Shown here in pieces: positions 7,073 through 13,957 of a stretch of DNA of 17,164 bases (position 1 is the stretch's first letter; each line of letters begins with the position of its first letter). The DNA comes from an uncultured Bacilli bacterium (GTDB taxonomy: Bacteria > Bacillota_I > Bacilli_A > RF39 > UBA660), in NCBI GenBank assembly GCA_947630515.1, contig CANRHY010000007.1, positions 1 to 17,164 of the forward strand, in the 5' to 3' direction. The notes below the pieces were generated by a model. That model saw only the letters and a list, made by a program, of their open reading frames with translations. It did not search any database and was not told where the DNA came from. The translations under genes were made by a program, and so were the position numbers.

Positions 7073-7091
7073 GGGAAACCTTAAGTTTTTT
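7068..7091 (+). terminator. Intrinsic terminator overlapping the efp stop
   Basis: CTTAAGG (7068-7074) and CCTTAAG (7079-7085) form a perfect 7-bp stem with a GAAA tetraloop, followed by six T's. The left arm contains the efp stop codon. Only 16 bases separate the T run from the next start, so the next gene has little room for its own promoter and may depend on read-through. Confidence 0.85.
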
Positions 7092-7107
7092 CTAATGGGG
7101 GATTTTT

Positions 7108-8241
7108 ATGGATATAAAGAAAATTGTAGATACAATATATGAGTATTTACCTAGTGAAATAAAGGACAAAAAGTCACTACAAGAATTAAAAAGACTATTT
7201 TTAAATATCACAAAAAACTTAGATTTTGTAGACATCGACTTAAATGAAGAAATAAAGCATAGTAATAAATACTTAGAAGAAGAAAAAAGAGTTTTATGTG
7301 CGCCTACTGGTAGTAAAATAATATTTAACCTAGAAAGACCAGAATATAAAGAATTATGTTTTACACTTTATAAAAAAGAAAATGATTATGCTGGTTTTCT
7401 TACAAAAACAGAAAAAGAAGACTTCTTATATAACACTACCGTGGTAGATTTAATAATAACTAAAAGTAGTGAAACATTTAAAATAACTTGTTCTAAAACA
7501 GATGACAATGGTTTTTATTATGACTATAACACAGAAATATACTCATTTAATAATCATGGAGAAGAAGTATTAGTAGAAGACATTGAACTAGAAAAAGACA
7601 AAGACTTTTCTTCATATTTTGGTATTCCTTTAGAATACGCAAGAACTTATAGACTTAACTTTGATAAAAACAAAAACATAATAAATAACTATCTAACACA
7701 AAAATCCATGAATAAAATGGACGAGTTATACTTTAACGATAGTATTCTTTTTACACCTCCATTTACAATGAATACATTTAGTGATTTTTTAATGGACGGA
7801 GTTTCTCTAGATGATGAGGATATAGATGAAGAAATAGATGAGGATTTCTTTGAAGAAGAAGATGAAGAAGAATTACCTGATGACTTAGTACCAGACATAG
7901 AAGAAGAGGAAAGACTAAAAAGTGAATTAGAACTATTTAAAGAAAAATTAGAGTATTATGTAGGGTCTAATGGAAAATTTGTAATGAGTTATAACTTATT
8001 TATAAACATACAATCATACTTACAAAATAACTTAACTGGTAACATCAAAGGCTTCTTAATAAAAAAAGAAAATAATGAATACACAATATACTACATAAAT
8101 ATAAATGAATTAGGATTACTTGTATTTCCTAAAAGCATAAATAAATCTGATTTATTAGCTTTATATAACAGTAATAAAGAAAATGCATTAATATATGGAT
8201 TAAATGAATTTTTTGAAATAAATAAAAAGAAAAAATTGTAG
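7108..8241 (+). CDS. Unrecognised acidic protein between efp and spoIIIAH
   Basis: I do not recognise this 377-residue protein. It starts at an ATG preceded by GGGGGA. Residues 1-60 look helical (IVDTIYEYLPSEIKDKKSLQELKRLF). Residues 65-220 look mostly beta, with many aromatic residues and lysines. Residues 235-268 are strongly acidic (DDEDIDEEIDEDFFEEEDEEELPDD is its core), followed by a helix and a mixed C-terminal part with LYNSNKENALIYGLNEFFE. No signal peptide, membrane segment or enzyme motif is visible. It occupies the position where spoIIIAA-AG would stand in the Bacillus order efp-spoIIIA, yet resembles none of them. It may be read through from efp and be co-transcribed with spoIIIAH; a sporulation role is only a guess. 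Confidence 0.8.
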   Translation: MDIKKIVDTIYEYLPSEIKDKKSLQELKRLFLNITKNLDFVDIDLNEEIKHSNKYLEEEKRVLCAPTGSKIIFNLERPEYKELCFTLYKKENDYAGFLTKTEKEDFLYNTTVVDLIITKSSETFKITCSKTDDNGFYYDYNTEIYSFNNHGEEVLVEDIELEKDKDFSSYFGIPLEYARTYRLNFDKNKNIINNYLTQKSMNKMDELYFNDSILFTPPFTMNTFSDFLMDGVSLDDEDIDEEIDEDFFEEEDEEELPDDLVPDIEEEERLKSELELFKEKLEYYVGSNGKFVMSYNLFINIQSYLQNNLTGNIKGFLIKKENNEYTIYYININELGLLVFPKSINKSDLLALYNSNKENALIYGLNEFFEINKKKKL

Positions 8242-8270
8242 TGATAAAATTAACTCTCTTTACATATATG
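8242..8270 (+). promoter_or_regulatory. Weak sigma-E-like promoter of spoIIIAH
   Basis: TGATAAA (8242-8248), 14 bases, CATATATG (8263-8270) fits the sigma-E spacing and part of the CATACANT -10 consensus. The match is imperfect in AT-rich DNA. It is mentioned because spoIIIA genes are sigma-E controlled in known spore formers. Confidence 0.3.
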
Positions 8271-8293
8271 ATATTGTAGGAGGGTTATTTTAT

Positions 8294-8785
8294 ATGATTA
8301 ATAAACAAAGTATGTGGTTTCTAACACTTTTAAGTTTAGTCTTAGTCCTAGGTGTATATTACGTAACCATGCCAAATGACATACTAAGTGGAAGTGTTAC
8401 CCAAGAAGTAAATAAAGAAGTAGATGTAAAAGTAAGTGAAGAAGATGTCCTAATCGCCATGCGTGCTAATAGAGATGAGGAAGTATCTTCGCAAGTAGAA
8501 GAGTTAGAAAAAGTACTATCAAGTGATGAGGCAACCACTGAAGAAAAAAATACAGCATTTGAAGAACTAAAACTACTGAATTTAAGCATATCCAAAGAAG
8601 AAGAACTAGAAGAAAAACTACTAAATGACTTTGGAATAAAAAGTTACATAGAAGTAAACAAAGACAACATAAAAGTAGTAATAAACTCAAAAGAACATGA
8701 TGCGTCTCTTGCAAATAAAATAATGAGAAGTATTCAAGAAGAATATGAAGAAAAAATGTATATAACAGTCCAATTTGAAAGCTAA
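8294..8785 (+). CDS. spoIIIAH: Stage III sporulation protein AH (SpoIIIAH)
   Basis: SpoIIIAH sits in the mother-cell outer forespore membrane and binds forespore SpoIIQ across the intermembrane space, forming the feeding-tube channel needed for late forespore gene expression. The N-terminus NKQSMWFLTLLSLVLVLGVYYVTMP is the family hallmark: one membrane segment at about residues 7-25 followed by YYVT. The C-terminal YscJ/FliF-like domain shows EVSSQVEELEKVLSSDEATTEEKNTAFEELKLL, then EEELEEKLLNDFGIKSYIEV and DNIKVVINSKEHD, matching Bacillus SpoIIIAH in order. At 163 residues it is shorter than Bacillus (about 218) because the variable linker after the membrane segment is reduced. Start: ATG after AGGAGGG. 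The other spoIIIA genes (AA-AG) are not in the window. Confidence 0.9.
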   Translation: MINKQSMWFLTLLSLVLVLGVYYVTMPNDILSGSVTQEVNKEVDVKVSEEDVLIAMRANRDEEVSSQVEELEKVLSSDEATTEEKNTAFEELKLLNLSISKEEELEEKLLNDFGIKSYIEVNKDNIKVVINSKEHDASLANKIMRSIQEEYEEKMYITVQFES

Positions 8786-8793
8786 AAATACAC

Positions 8794-8820
8794 ACCATAC
8801 TTCTAAATAAACATAAACTA
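8794..8820 (+). promoter_or_regulatory. Sigma-K promoter of gerE
   Basis: AC (8794-8795), 16 bases, then CATAAACTA (8812-8820), a full match to the sigma-K consensus AC-N16/17-CATANNNTA. It lies in the gap between spoIIIAH and gerE, 39 bases before the gerE start. In Bacillus gerE is transcribed by sigma-K, so sequence and biology agree. Confidence 0.75.
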
Positions 8821-8858
8821 CCAGTAGGTGGTAAATACTGGGAAGCGTGGTGGTGTTT

Positions 8859-9074
8859 ATGAATAGTAGTATTTTAACCCTTAGAGAGAAAGAAGTATTT
8901 TCACTTCTTGTAAAAAATAAAACAACAAAAGAAATAGGTAATCTTTTAGGTATAAGTGAAAAAACAGTGAGAAATCATATCTCCAATGCTATGCAAAAAC
9001 TTGAAGTAAAAGCTCGCACACAAGCAGTAATTGAACTCTTAAAACTTGGTGAAATAAGTTTAGAAAATGACTAA
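8859..9074 (+). CDS. gerE: Spore coat regulator GerE (LuxR-type HTH)
   Basis: GerE is a small DNA-binding protein that acts with sigma-K in the mother cell to switch coat genes on or off. The 71-residue product is almost only a LuxR-type helix-turn-helix domain, as in Bacillus GerE (74 residues). LTLREKEVFSLLVKNKTTKEIG (6-27) and SEKTVRNHISNAMQKL (33-48) match GerE nearly residue for residue, followed by VKARTQAVIELLKLGE. The ATG at 8859 is chosen with GGTGGTG as binding site; GTG codons from 8847 would add MVVF inside that site. The gene has its own sigma-K type promoter and a terminator over its stop. GerE is characteristic of Bacilli, which supports the taxonomic reading. Confidence 0.9.
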   Translation: MNSSILTLREKEVFSLLVKNKTTKEIGNLLGISEKTVRNHISNAMQKLEVKARTQAVIELLKLGEISLEND

Positions 9075-9091
9075 ATAATAGTCATTTTTTT
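9065..9091 (+). terminator. Intrinsic terminator overlapping the gerE stop
   Basis: AAATGACTA (9065-9073) and TAGTCATTT (9079-9087) form a 9-bp stem with loop AATAA, running into a T run to 9091. The left arm includes the last gerE codons and most of the stop. Confidence 0.85.
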
Positions 9092-9109
9092 AAGTATTTA
9101 TAATATATT
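9082..9109 (+). promoter_or_regulatory. Possible sigma-E promoter of gerM
   Basis: TCATTTT (9082-9088), 13 bases, AATATATT (9102-9109) resembles the sigma-E pattern KMATATT and CATACANT apart from the two C positions of the -10. gerM is in the sigma-E regulon in Bacillus. The region is AT-rich and the left part overlaps the gerE terminator, so this is tentative. Confidence 0.3.
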
Positions 9110-9129
9110 TAGACTAGGGAAGTGATTTA

Positions 9130-10074
9130 ATGCTAAAAAAAACCAGCCTAAGAAAAATAGCTGTCACAACAAGTGCATTACTTGTAACACTACTAATATA
9201 CTTATTTCCAGTTAAAACTAATATAAATATAGATGAACATACTACTTACGTAGAAGAAGACAATCTAAGTGTAGTATACTTACTTGATAAGAGTAACTAT
9301 GTAAGTGAAATAAAACTAGCATTAAAAAGCGAGTCTTTAGAAGAAAAACTAAAAGAAAAATTATCTCTTCTAATAAAAGGAAAAGAAAACGAAGATAAAA
9401 TACCAAAAAACTTTAAACAAATAATCCCAGAAAATACTAAAGTTTTAAGTCTTACCATAAATGAAGACACTGTAACTGTAGACTTTTCAAAAGAATTACT
9501 AAGTATTAGCAGCTTTCTAGAAGAAAAACTAATAAGTAGTATAATATATACTTTAACTAGCGAAGAACAAATAAAAAAAGTAGTAATAAAAGTAGAAGGA
9601 GAAATACTATCTCGTCTTCCTTACTCACATAAACTATTAGATACCCCACTTGATAGAAGTTTTGGAATAAATAATGACTATGACATAAATAGCCTTTATA
9701 ACCTAACTAAAACAACCATATATTATGTTGGAAGTGACGAAGATAACACATATTATGTACCAGTAACAAAAGTAAATAATGATAATACTGAAAAAATAAC
9801 AGTAATCGTAAATGAACTAAAAAGTAGCTTACTATACCAAAGTAACTTAAGTAGTTATCTAAGCACTGACGCAGAACTCAAAAAATATGAAGAACTAGAA
9901 GGTGTTATGAGTCTTTACTTTAATGATAAAATCTTTGACTCTATATATAATGAGAACATTTTAGAAGAAGTCGTCTATACTATAGGTATGAGTGTACTTG
10001 AGAATTATGACGTTAGTAAAGTGTTATTTTATGTAGACGACAAAGAAGTCTTGGAATTTACTATTAACGATTAA
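9130..10074 (+). CDS. gerM: GerM-like sporulation protein with two GerMN domains
   Basis: GerM is a mother-cell membrane protein; in Bacillus it is needed for correct assembly of the SpoIIIA-SpoIIQ complex and for germination. The 314-residue protein has one N-terminal membrane segment (about 8-26) and two GerMN domains. The first (about 47-182) carries VVYLLDKSNYVSEIKLAL, IPENTKVLSLTINEDTVTVDFSKELL, a TLTSEEQIKKVVIKVEGE strand and LDTPLDRSFGIN, which match the family pattern closely. The second (about 195-313) is more degenerate: TIYYVGSDEDNTYYVPVTKV, then SLYFNDKIFD. Bacillus GerM is a lipoprotein, but here no lipobox cysteine follows the membrane segment, so anchoring is by that helix. Its location beside spoIIIAH fits a shared complex. 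Confidence 0.88.
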   Translation: MLKKTSLRKIAVTTSALLVTLLIYLFPVKTNINIDEHTTYVEEDNLSVVYLLDKSNYVSEIKLALKSESLEEKLKEKLSLLIKGKENEDKIPKNFKQIIPENTKVLSLTINEDTVTVDFSKELLSISSFLEEKLISSIIYTLTSEEQIKKVVIKVEGEILSRLPYSHKLLDTPLDRSFGINNDYDINSLYNLTKTTIYYVGSDEDNTYYVPVTKVNNDNTEKITVIVNELKSSLLYQSNLSSYLSTDAELKKYEELEGVMSLYFNDKIFDSIYNENILEEVVYTIGMSVLENYDVSKVLFYVDDKEVLEFTIND

Positions 10075-10080
10075 TAAAAG

Positions 10081-10109
10081 AAAAAACTCTTTACTAAAAA
10101 GAGTTTTTT
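10081..10109. terminator. Bidirectional terminator between gerM and tRNA-Arg
   Basis: AAAAAACTCTTT (10081-10092) and AAAGAGTTTTTT (10098-10109) form a 12-bp stem with loop ACTAA. The flanking A and T runs make it work on both strands, serving gerM on the plus strand and the convergent tRNA gene on the minus strand. Confidence 0.85.
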
Positions 10110-10119
10110 ATATTTAAAC

Positions 10120-10196
<77 letters not shown>

Positions 10197-10215
10197 AACA
10201 ACGTAATACTTCTAA

Positions 10216-10244
10216 AGTATACAATAAAATATCTAAATATTCAA
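10216..10244 (-). promoter_or_regulatory. Sigma-A promoter of tRNA-Arg
   Basis: On the minus strand TTGAAT (10244-10239), 17 bases, TATACT (10221-10216), 20 bases before the mature tRNA 5' end. The -10 overlaps a small inverted repeat, ATACTT-CTA-AAGTAT (10206-10220). Confidence 0.75.
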
Positions 10245-10269
10245 GTCTAAATTGAAAAAAAGGGGGAAA

Positions 10270-11502
10270 ATGAAAAAAGATTTTTTATTTATATTACTTG
10301 GAAGTGATGAAAATGCCTATGGAATAGCAAGAAGTTACTATGAACTCTTTAAAACAAATGCATACTCCTTATGTAGTAGAAGACTTCCCACTTCTTATAA
10401 CAGTAAAATACTAGACATTAAAATAATAAAGAACTTTGATATAGAAAAAGTATGTATAGAAAATCTTTTAAAAATAGGCACTAACTTAAAAGAAAGATAC
10501 AAAAAACTAATATTAGTCCCATGTTCCGACCACTATATGGAAATATGCATAAAAAATAAAAATATACTATCTAGTATATATGAAAACAAATTCATAGATT
10601 ATACACTTTTAGAAAAGTTTGTAACAAAAGATAAATTCTATACACTATGTGAAAAATATAACCTAAAGTACCCTAAAACAATAATATGCACATATGAAGA
10701 AAGAAATAACATTGAGAAAAAAATTAACTTTAACTATCCCATAGTACTAAAACCAAATAACTCTAACTCACAAGACTACCTAAGTGCCTCTTTTAAAGGA
10801 AAGAAAAAAGTATACATAGTAAGTAGTGAAGAAGAACTAAAAGAAATAATAAAAAACATAAATACGAGTACTTACAAAGATAACTTAATAATACAAGAAT
10901 ATATTAGTGGAGATGACACATGTGACTATGTAATTAATGCATATAGTAACTCTCATGGTAAAGTAGTTTTCATGGGTTTAGGACATGTATTATTAGAAGA
11001 ATATCACCCTAAAACTTATGGTAACTACGCTGTAATAGTGTCACATATAGGATACCACTCTTTATTTAACAAAATAAAAAACTTCCTAGAAAGCATAGAA
11101 TACAAAGGATTTTCTAACTTTGACTTTAAATATGACGCAAAAAGAAAAGAATTTTATATATTTGAAATAAACTATAGACAGGGAAGAAGTTCTTTCTTTA
11201 TAGAAGCCGCAGGCACTAGCATGGTGGGTCTTATTTATAATGACTTAGTACTAGATAAAACAAACGAAAAAGTAACATATCTTTCTAAAAAAATACTATG
11301 GCTAAATGTTCCATCATGCATAGCTAAAAAATATATAACTAATTCTGAATCACTAAAAGAAGTAAAATACTTACTAAAAAATAAACAAGCAACTCACACT
11401 CTAATATACAAAAAAGATATGTGCCTAAAAAGACTAATTCACATAGTAAAAATCTACTTAAGTAAAATTCTTCAATTTAAAGACTATTTTATAAAAAAAT
11501 AG
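10270..11502 (+). CDS. ATP-grasp carboxylate-amine ligase-like protein
   Basis: ATP-grasp enzymes activate a carboxylate as an acyl phosphate and join it to an amine. The 410-residue protein has NYPIVLKPNNSNS (156-167, K161 for ATP), LIIQEYISGDDTCDYVINAYSNSHG (207-230, ATP clamp), and FSNFDFKYDAKRKEFYIFEINYRQG (281-305) with D285, E299 and N301 as metal ligands. AAGTSMVGLIYNDL follows. This pattern is that of the group containing D-aspartate ligases and related carboligases (COG3919-like), not of D-Ala-D-Ala ligases. The ATG at 10270 follows AGGGGG; a TTG 18 bases upstream has no binding site. A terminator inside its 3' end separates it from the peptide exporter. Its substrate is unknown; peptide modification, cell-wall modification or self-protection are all possible. 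Confidence 0.8.
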   Translation: MKKDFLFILLGSDENAYGIARSYYELFKTNAYSLCSRRLPTSYNSKILDIKIIKNFDIEKVCIENLLKIGTNLKERYKKLILVPCSDHYMEICIKNKNILSSIYENKFIDYTLLEKFVTKDKFYTLCEKYNLKYPKTIICTYEERNNIEKKINFNYPIVLKPNNSNSQDYLSASFKGKKKVYIVSSEEELKEIIKNINTSTYKDNLIIQEYISGDDTCDYVINAYSNSHGKVVFMGLGHVLLEEYHPKTYGNYAVIVSHIGYHSLFNKIKNFLESIEYKGFSNFDFKYDAKRKEFYIFEINYRQGRSSFFIEAAGTSMVGLIYNDLVLDKTNEKVTYLSKKILWLNVPSCIAKKYITNSESLKEVKYLLKNKQATHTLIYKKDMCLKRLIHIVKIYLSKILQFKDYFIKK

Positions 11503-11510
11503 TCTTTTTT
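11479..11510 (+). terminator. Intrinsic terminator inside the 3' end of the ATP-grasp gene
   Basis: AAAGACTATTTT (11479-11490) and AAAATAGTCTTT (11496-11507) form a 12-bp stem with loop ATAAA and a T run to 11510. The left arm encodes the last residues and the stop lies in the right arm, so the hairpin is almost wholly coding. Confidence 0.85.
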
Positions 11511-11522
11511 ACACATTCTTTA

Positions 11523-11543
11523 CGTAAAATTTCGCGTAAAATT
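11523..11543. repeat. Tandem CGTAAAATT repeat before the peptide exporter
   Basis: CGTAAAATT occurs at 11523-11531 and 11535-11543, 12 bases apart, close to one helical turn. It lies 73-93 bases upstream of the exporter start, a place suited to a regulator binding as a dimer on direct repeats, as known for peptide-pheromone response regulators. No clear -35/-10 pair could be fixed between it and the start. Confidence 0.5.
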
Positions 11544-11615
11544 GCACTTTTTTTAACTAAAAAAAAGCGTTTGGGGGTATTTTTTTCGTATTAGTATATA
11601 GGAGGGCAAAAAAGT

Positions 11616-13655
11616 ATGTTAAAAAAAATATGTGTTTTACAAGAAAATTCTTACGACTGTGGAGGAGCTTGTTTACTATCTATAATCAAGTATTATGGTG
11701 GTTACATAGACCTAGAAAGAATAAGACAAATAATTAATACAACTAAAGAAGGCACGAATGCTTATGACTTAATAAAAGGGTCTATCTCTATTGGACTAGA
11801 TTCATATGCTAAAAAAGTAACCATTAATGAGTTATATAAAGAAACAAGACTTCCCGTAATCGCACACATAAAAAGAAAAAACATGTATCACTTTGTAGTA
11901 ATATACAAAATAAAAAAAGATAAATTACTTATTATGGACCCTTCCATAGGACTATACTACATGAAAAAAGAAAAATTTGACAAAGTTTTTCTTAACACAA
12001 TAATCTTTTTTTCGAAAACAAAAAATCTCCCTATCGTAAAAAAAGATAACAAAGTCTTAAAAGTAATAATAAGTGCAATTAAAAAAAGAAAAATATTACT
12101 ACTAATATTACTTCTAATTACACTCCTAGTATTCATATTTAGTTTACTAGATAACTACTACTATAAAATCATATTTGACTATACCCAAGTCAAAACTTCA
12201 TACTATGAAATTATCTTTATTTTTGCTTTCCTTTTAACAATTAAAAATATATTCATGCTTATAAAATCCAGATTATCTATATATCTTAATAAAGTAGTAG
12301 ACAAAAAAGTAAATGAAGAAGTAATAAATAACATATTTTGCCTTCCTTATACTTACTATAAATTAAATAGCCCTTCACTAATTGTTAACAGACTATCTGA
12401 GCTTTCTAGAATCAATAACTCTGTAGTAACTTTATTACTAGATACTTCTCTTGATATAATATTACTTTTAATAACACTTATAATTCTATTTATAATTAAC
12501 AAATATTTAGCTTTAATAATAATTATAGTTTCCATAGTTTTCTTAATAATAACTCTTTTCATAAAACCAAAAATTCATATAATTTTAAGACAAATATTAG
12601 AAGAGAAAGGATATTACAGTATAACTCTTACAGAAAGATTAGAATCCTTAGAAACTATAAGAAATCTTAATATGAAAAAAAGTATGTTAACAAAAATTAA
12701 TCTAAGTTATAAAAGTATTCTAGCTTTAGAAGAAAAACTAAATAAAATAATGTCTTGTCAACAAATACTTAAAAACATTATTTATGATATAGGCTTACTA
12801 TTATTCTTAACCCTTGGGATAAATTTAGTAAAAACCGGTGTTTTCTCATTAGGTTACCTTATGCTATTATACATGATAAGCATACTTTTATTAAACTTAG
12901 TTAAAGAACTATTAGATAAATACATAGAAACGACATTCTTACTTACTAACATAGATAAAGTAAACAATTTACTATTAGTATCTAATAAAGAAAATAAACA
13001 AGAAAAATTATTAACAGGAAACATAAGAGTAGAAGACTTAGAATATTCATATGAAAAGAAAAAAATATTTAATAAGCTAAATATTGAAATAAAGAAAGGA
13101 GAAAAAGTATTAATAACAGGTAAAAGTGGCTGTGGAAAAAGTACACTCATAAAAATAATACTAAAATACATTACTAACTACCATGGTAAAGTTATGATAG
13201 GTGAAAAAGACATAAAAAATATAAATGAAGATACCATTAAAGAAAATTTTATATACATAGGACAAAATGAAAGACTTTATACAGACACTTTTAAAAATAA
13301 CATAATTTTAGGTACGAATGTAAGTGATGAAAAATATGAAGAAATAATAAATATTTGTAGTCTTAATGAAGTAAGAAATAAAAGAGTACTTAAAGATGAT
13401 GGATTAATAGAAAGTGGGGGATTTAATTATAGTGGTGGTGAAAGACAGAGAATCATCTTAGCCCGAGCACTACTAAACGCAAAAGATTATCTAATTATAG
13501 ATGAAGCACTAAGTGAAGTAGACGAAAGTTTAGAAGTCTCTATAATAAAAAGAATATTAGATAAATACAAAGATAAAACAATAATCTATGTCTCTCACAA
13601 AAATATAGTAAAGTGTTGCTTTAAAAAAGTAATTGACTTAGAAAGGAGTGTATAA
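11616..13655 (+). CDS. Peptidase-containing ABC transporter (C39 protease-exporter)
   Basis: This 679-residue protein is a complete bacteriocin-type exporter that cuts double-glycine leaders and exports the core. The N-terminal C39 cysteine protease (1-125) shows VLQENSYDCGGACLLSI (oxyanion Q9, catalytic C15), YHFVVIY (H92) and MDPSIG (D108). Membrane helices span about 158-178, 196-216, 270-318 and 385-430. The nucleotide-binding domain has Walker A GKSGCGKST (502-510), Q-loop Q550, signature YSGGERQR (605-612), Walker B YLIIDE (625-630, E630) and switch H661. AGGAGGG lies nine bases before the ATG. The stop overlaps the start of the first peptide gene (TAATG), so transporter and peptides form one operon. 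No separate accessory (HlyD-like) gene is present, as is usual for peptidase-containing transporters that act alone. Confidence 0.94.
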   Translation: MLKKICVLQENSYDCGGACLLSIIKYYGGYIDLERIRQIINTTKEGTNAYDLIKGSISIGLDSYAKKVTINELYKETRLPVIAHIKRKNMYHFVVIYKIKKDKLLIMDPSIGLYYMKKEKFDKVFLNTIIFFSKTKNLPIVKKDNKVLKVIISAIKKRKILLLILLLITLLVFIFSLLDNYYYKIIFDYTQVKTSYYEIIFIFAFLLTIKNIFMLIKSRLSIYLNKVVDKKVNEEVINNIFCLPYTYYKLNSPSLIVNRLSELSRINNSVVTLLLDTSLDIILLLITLIILFIINKYLALIIIIVSIVFLIITLFIKPKIHIILRQILEEKGYYSITLTERLESLETIRNLNMKKSMLTKINLSYKSILALEEKLNKIMSCQQILKNIIYDIGLLLFLTLGINLVKTGVFSLGYLMLLYMISILLLNLVKELLDKYIETTFLLTNIDKVNNLLLVSNKENKQEKLLTGNIRVEDLEYSYEKKKIFNKLNIEIKKGEKVLITGKSGCGKSTLIKIILKYITNYHGKVMIGEKDIKNINEDTIKENFIYIGQNERLYTDTFKNNIILGTNVSDEKYEEIINICSLNEVRNKRVLKDDGLIESGGFNYSGGERQRIILARALLNAKDYLIIDEALSEVDESLEVSIIKRILDKYKDKTIIYVSHKNIVKCCFKKVIDLERSV

Positions 13656-13783
13656 TGACAAAAGAAGAACTATTAGAAATAAAAGGTGGGATAAGTTGGC
13701 AAACAATCGCTACATTAGGAGCAGGAATAGTAAGTTTTGTAATAGGATTTTTAGAAGGATTAATAAGCCCTAAAAAATGCTAA
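13655..13783 (+). CDS. Double-glycine leader peptide 1 (bacteriocin-like)
   Basis: A 42-residue precursor. The leader is only 12 residues, MTKEELLEIKGG, with the conserved EEL..I.GG spacing recognised by C39 proteases. The predicted core of 30 residues starts ISWQTIATLGAG, then VSFVIGFLEGLISPKKC. It is hydrophobic and glycine-spaced (GAG, GFLEG), like a membrane-inserting helix, and ends with a basic tail and a C-terminal cysteine. AAAGGAG lies inside the end of the exporter gene, and the ATG shares one base with the exporter stop. The core suits a class II (perhaps two-peptide) bacteriocin or a signal peptide. No lanthipeptide or sactipeptide modifying enzyme is nearby. Confidence 0.85.
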   Translation: MTKEELLEIKGGISWQTIATLGAGIVSFVIGFLEGLISPKKC

Positions 13784-13796
13784 GAAAGGAGTAATT

Positions 13797-13955
13797 ATGG
13801 AAAAAGAAGAATTACAAAAAATATATGGAGGAGTAAGCTTTAGCGCAACACTATTAAATGCAGTAATAAAAGGAGTAACATTCATATTTGAATTAGGAAA
13901 AAGTCTTGCTTCTTCAATAGTTAGGTCTAAAACCAACAACTTATGTGATTACTAA
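13797..13955 (+). CDS. Double-glycine leader peptide 2 (bacteriocin-like)
   Basis: A 52-residue precursor with the leader MEKEELQKIYGG, aligned position by position with that of peptide 1. The predicted 40-residue core begins VSFSATLLNAVIKGVTFIFE, continues LGKSLASSIVRSKT and ends NNLCDY. It is amphipathic with lysines and glycines spaced along a likely helix, and has a single cysteine three residues from the end. The binding site AAGGAG precedes the ATG; the gap after peptide 1 is 13 bases. Two paired precursors behind one exporter fit a two-peptide bacteriocin, although the cores are not similar enough to be a simple duplication. One free cysteine in each core would permit a disulfide link between them. 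Confidence 0.85.
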   Translation: MEKEELQKIYGGVSFSATLLNAVIKGVTFIFELGKSLASSIVRSKTNNLCDY

Positions 13956-13957
13956 CA

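Noticed and set aside
8792..8856. ACACCA/TGGTGT inverted repeat that could hide the gerE ribosome binding site
   Set aside because: With the sigma-K promoter the transcript should start near 8825, leaving the left arm out of the RNA.
10252..10269. TTG start adding six residues to the ATP-grasp protein
   Set aside because: There is no ribosome binding site before it, and AGGGGG lies just before the internal ATG at 10270.
13655..13955. Lanthipeptide or sactipeptide precursors
   Set aside because: The cores are poor in paired Ser/Thr-Cys, and no LanM, LanB or radical SAM gene is in the window.
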